This document shows, piece after piece, positions 62,329-64,000 of a DNA stretch of 64,000 bases; position 1 is the stretch's first letter, and the number at the start of each line of letters is the position of its first letter. This DNA comes from JBBQUN01 sp963717115 (lineage in GTDB: Bacteria > Actinomycetota > Acidimicrobiia > Acidimicrobiales > SZUA-35). Made by a program: the position numbers and the translations under genes. Where the stretch lies: the NCBI GenBank assembly GCA_963717115.1, contig CAVQVO010000009.1, positions 372,001-436,000 of the forward strand. The letters are read 5' to 3'. Under the pieces are notes generated by a model that saw only the letters and a list, made by a program, of their open reading frames with translations, was not told where the DNA came from and searched no databases.

Positions 62329-63201
62329 GTGAGCATTCGACGAACCATCGAGGGACTGTTGCAGGACCCCGACGATCAAGCGGCCTTCCGTGACGGCCCC
62401 GAGGCATTCTTCGCCGAGCGGGGAATGGCCGACCTGCCCGGCGATCTGATCGGGTCCAGCTTCGGCCACTTCTCCGACACCGCACCGCTCGAACAGAGCG
62501 ACGCCGTCGCCGGCATCGCCACCCGGTTCGGCCCGGTGCCCTTCGAGGAGTCCGACCTCCCGGATTTCGACCCGACCGCCGACGACATCGATCCGTTCGC
62601 CACGCTCGGATCGCTCGGCGGGGCCGACGCCGTCGACGAACTCGCCGACGATCGGTTCGGCGAGCTCGACGATGACCCGGCCTCCGGAGCAGGCTCCGAT
62701 CACACCGACTCCGACGACGGGGCCGACGCCGATGGCACGGACACCGACGGGGACGGAGCCGACGGGGACGACCAGGTTGCCGAGGAAGCGGCCGCCGACG
62801 GAGACGCAGCCGGTGAAGGCGCCGCCGCGTCCGCCGATCGGGCGCCCGACACCGCCGAGGACACGTCTGACGCCTCGCCGAGCGGCCCTGCGGGCACCGG
62901 CCACGACGGCTCCGCCGGACCCGAGCTCGGCGACGACGGCTTCGGTTCGGGTGGGACCGGACCGGCGTCGATCCTCGACGACGAACTGGCCGACGATCCG
63001 TTCTACGACGAGGTCACGAGCGAGGACGCCCTGACGCTCGACCGCTTCGCCTCGACCGATGTCACGACCTACGTCCCCGACGAGGGTGCGGCGGGCTACG
63101 AGGCGCCGATCGACGAAGCGACCTACCAGACGTTCCCCGAGGAAGACACCAGCGCCTTCGACGACGTCGACCCGGGCGACCTCGATCTCGACGACATCTG
63201 A
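62329..63201 (+). CDS. Acidic low-complexity protein
   Basis: A 290-residue, very acidic protein. The N-terminal 60 residues look folded (TIEGLLQDPDDQAAFRDGPE, FGHFSDTAPLEQSDAVAGIA). The middle 120 residues are Asp/Gly/Ala repeats and the C-terminus is Asp/Glu-rich (FPEEDTSAFDDVDPGDLDLD). The N-terminal part resembles short helical domains of proteins linked with the neighbouring GTPase-type gene, but this is a guess. GATGCT lies 6 bases before the GTG. No signal peptide. Confidence 0.6.
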   Translation: MSIRRTIEGLLQDPDDQAAFRDGPEAFFAERGMADLPGDLIGSSFGHFSDTAPLEQSDAVAGIATRFGPVPFEESDLPDFDPTADDIDPFATLGSLGGADAVDELADDRFGELDDDPASGAGSDHTDSDDGADADGTDTDGDGADGDDQVAEEAAADGDAAGEGAAASADRAPDTAEDTSDASPSGPAGTGHDGSAGPELGDDGFGSGGTGPASILDDELADDPFYDEVTSEDALTLDRFASTDVTTYVPDEGAAGYEAPIDEATYQTFPEEDTSAFDDVDPGDLDLDDI

Positions 63202-63289
63202 CCCGCCTCCCAACCGGGGAGCCCCCGTCGTTTCCACCAGCAACCGTGGAGCCTGCGTACGGCGCCGACGACGGCGGCCCCTCGGAAGT

Positions 63290-63315
63290 GGGGATGGGGG
63301 TTTGGGGTGGGGGGG
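63290..63315 (+). other. Potential G-quadruplex in a convergent 3' region
   Basis: G runs of 4, 5, 4 and 7 with loops of 2, 3 and 1 bases lie between the 3' end of the acidic-protein gene and the 3' end of the next minus-strand gene. The remaining bases of this 125-base gap show no gene or hairpin. Confidence 0.6.
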
Positions 63316-63326
63316 TGGCGCCCGGG

Positions 63327-64000
63327 CTAGGACGACTCGGCGATCATGCCTTCGAGGGTGCGGATCACGACCCGGCTCGCCGTGACGAGATCGAGCGAGG
63401 TCAGCGGGTTCTCGGCCTTGCGCTGCCAACGGCCGAGCGCCTCGAGCGCCGCCGCCCGGATCTGGTCGCGATTCGACGCCGGGTCGATACCGAGACGCTG
63501 CGTGGGTTGGGTCCCCTTGGCGCCGAGGAGCTGCTCGACGTCTCGCAGGTCGTCCTCCCGCCCCCGGACCCAGCCGCTGCGAACCGCCGCCATGGTCGTG
63601 AGTTCGTTGAACGGATGCGCTCCGGCCATGACCTGCTCGATGCCGCCGAGCAGGTCCGACGCCCCGGGCGTCTCGGGATTGTCGGCACACAGCCGCTCGA
63701 TGGCCAGCAGGGCCGATCGGGCCTTCAGCACATCGGCTCGGTCCATGAACAGGGTCGACAGGATCTGTTGCAGATCGGACAGCCCGGAACGGTTCACGAG
63801 CTCGTCGGCCAGGTCGGCGCTGCTCTCGACCACGTTGCGTCGGATGAGGGCCAGCGACAGCCGGACCCCGAACAGGCCGAAACGATCGAGCAGCTGCTGA
63901 CGTTCGAGCGAGGTCAGCGGCGTCTCGGGTCGAGCCTCGACGAAGCGATCGGCCGACAGCAGATGGGTCTCGAGATCGCGTGGTGGCACCGCCGCCAGCT
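63327..64000 (-). CDS. Possible dynamin-family GTPase, C-terminal part
   Basis: The frame is open at the window edge, so only the last 220 or so residues are visible. They are helical: LLDRFGLFGVRLSLALIRRN, LADELVNRSGLSDLQQILST, DRADVLKARSALLAIERLCA, EDDLRDVEQLLGAKGTQP. The SGL..L...L......DVLKARSAL pattern is one I associate with the C-terminal stalk of actinobacterial dynamin-like GTPases. No GTPase motif is in view, so this needs the upstream sequence. A GTG at 63989 is not necessarily the start. Confidence 0.45.
   Translation of the reverse strand, partial: LAAVPPRDLETHLLSADRFVEARPETPLTSLERQQLLDRFGLFGVRLSLALIRRNVVESSADLADELVNRSGLSDLQQILSTLFMDRADVLKARSALLAIERLCADNPETPGASDLLGGIEQVMAGAHPFNELTTMAAVRSGWVRGREDDLRDVEQLLGAKGTQPTQRLGIDPASNRDQIRAAALEALGRWQRKAENPLTSLDLVTASRVVIRTLEGMIAESS

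Overview
The window is high-GC DNA with about 66 densely packed genes and no insertion sequence, prophage, CRISPR array or rRNA. Gene content points to an actinobacterium, most likely class Acidimicrobiia (an inference, not proven). The evidence is an ImuA'/ImuB mutasome pair, CofC of cofactor F420 synthesis divergent from gpsA as in mycobacteria, a mycothiol-type isomerase relative, an IclR regulator divergent from leuCD, a DUF4032 protein, and a very high share of leaderless promoters (a TANNNT box 5-9 bases before the start codon).

Layout. 1-9.4 kb is mostly minus strand: the SOS-controlled imuA'-imuB pair, a GHMP sugar kinase, a NifU-N-like protein, a membrane protein, a lipoprotein, rnhB, a nitroreductase, a broken class V aminotransferase, a glycosidase-like protein and gpsA. 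9.4-18 kb is mixed: cofC, a PIG-L deacetylase, an FMN-binding oxidase-like gene, a heavily frameshifted metal-binding gene, DUF429, a Gfo/Idh oxidoreductase, two unknown proteins and a D-aminoacylase-like amidohydrolase. 18-27 kb is centred on nucleotide metabolism (purK-upp-cdd, add, deoC), with an ABC exporter pair and yqgE. 27-37.5 kb holds a B12-binding protein, map, a TetR regulator, the copper module csoR-copA-copZ, a monoacylglycerol-lipase-like hydrolase, a paired fluoride channel (crcB-crcB) and a GPH-type transporter. Then come tRNA-Glu and tRNA-Gln, a DUF218 protein, gltX, and a sigma factor coupled to a membrane-anchored partner. 43-49.8 kb is branched-chain amino acid synthesis: cimA-leuB on minus, leuCD on plus with an IclR regulator and a compact operator. 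49.8-53 kb is a Tad/Flp pilus cassette (Flp pilin with a Thr-rich tail, two TadE-like proteins, one TadG-like protein). 53-57.5 kb is an arginine/ornithine succinyl-pathway segment (astC-astA-astD) divergent from an Lrp/AsnC regulator. The end carries serA, an FAD oxidoreductase, a methyltransferase, a DUF4032 protein, an acidic low-complexity protein and the C-terminal part of a possible dynamin-like GTPase.

How the genes work together. CimA, LeuCD and LeuB form a route from pyruvate through citramalate to 2-oxobutyrate, and the same LeuBCD serve leucine synthesis. PurK, Upp, Cdd, Add and DeoC handle purine synthesis and nucleoside salvage. CsoR-CopA-CopZ is a self-contained copper export unit. 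AstC, AstA and AstD cover only the middle of the succinyl pathway, because AstB and AstE are absent here.

A caution for any user: about a dozen genes, including the essential gltX, are split by single-base frameshifts. This looks like residual indel error in the assembly rather than biology, and coordinates of those genes span the frameshifts.
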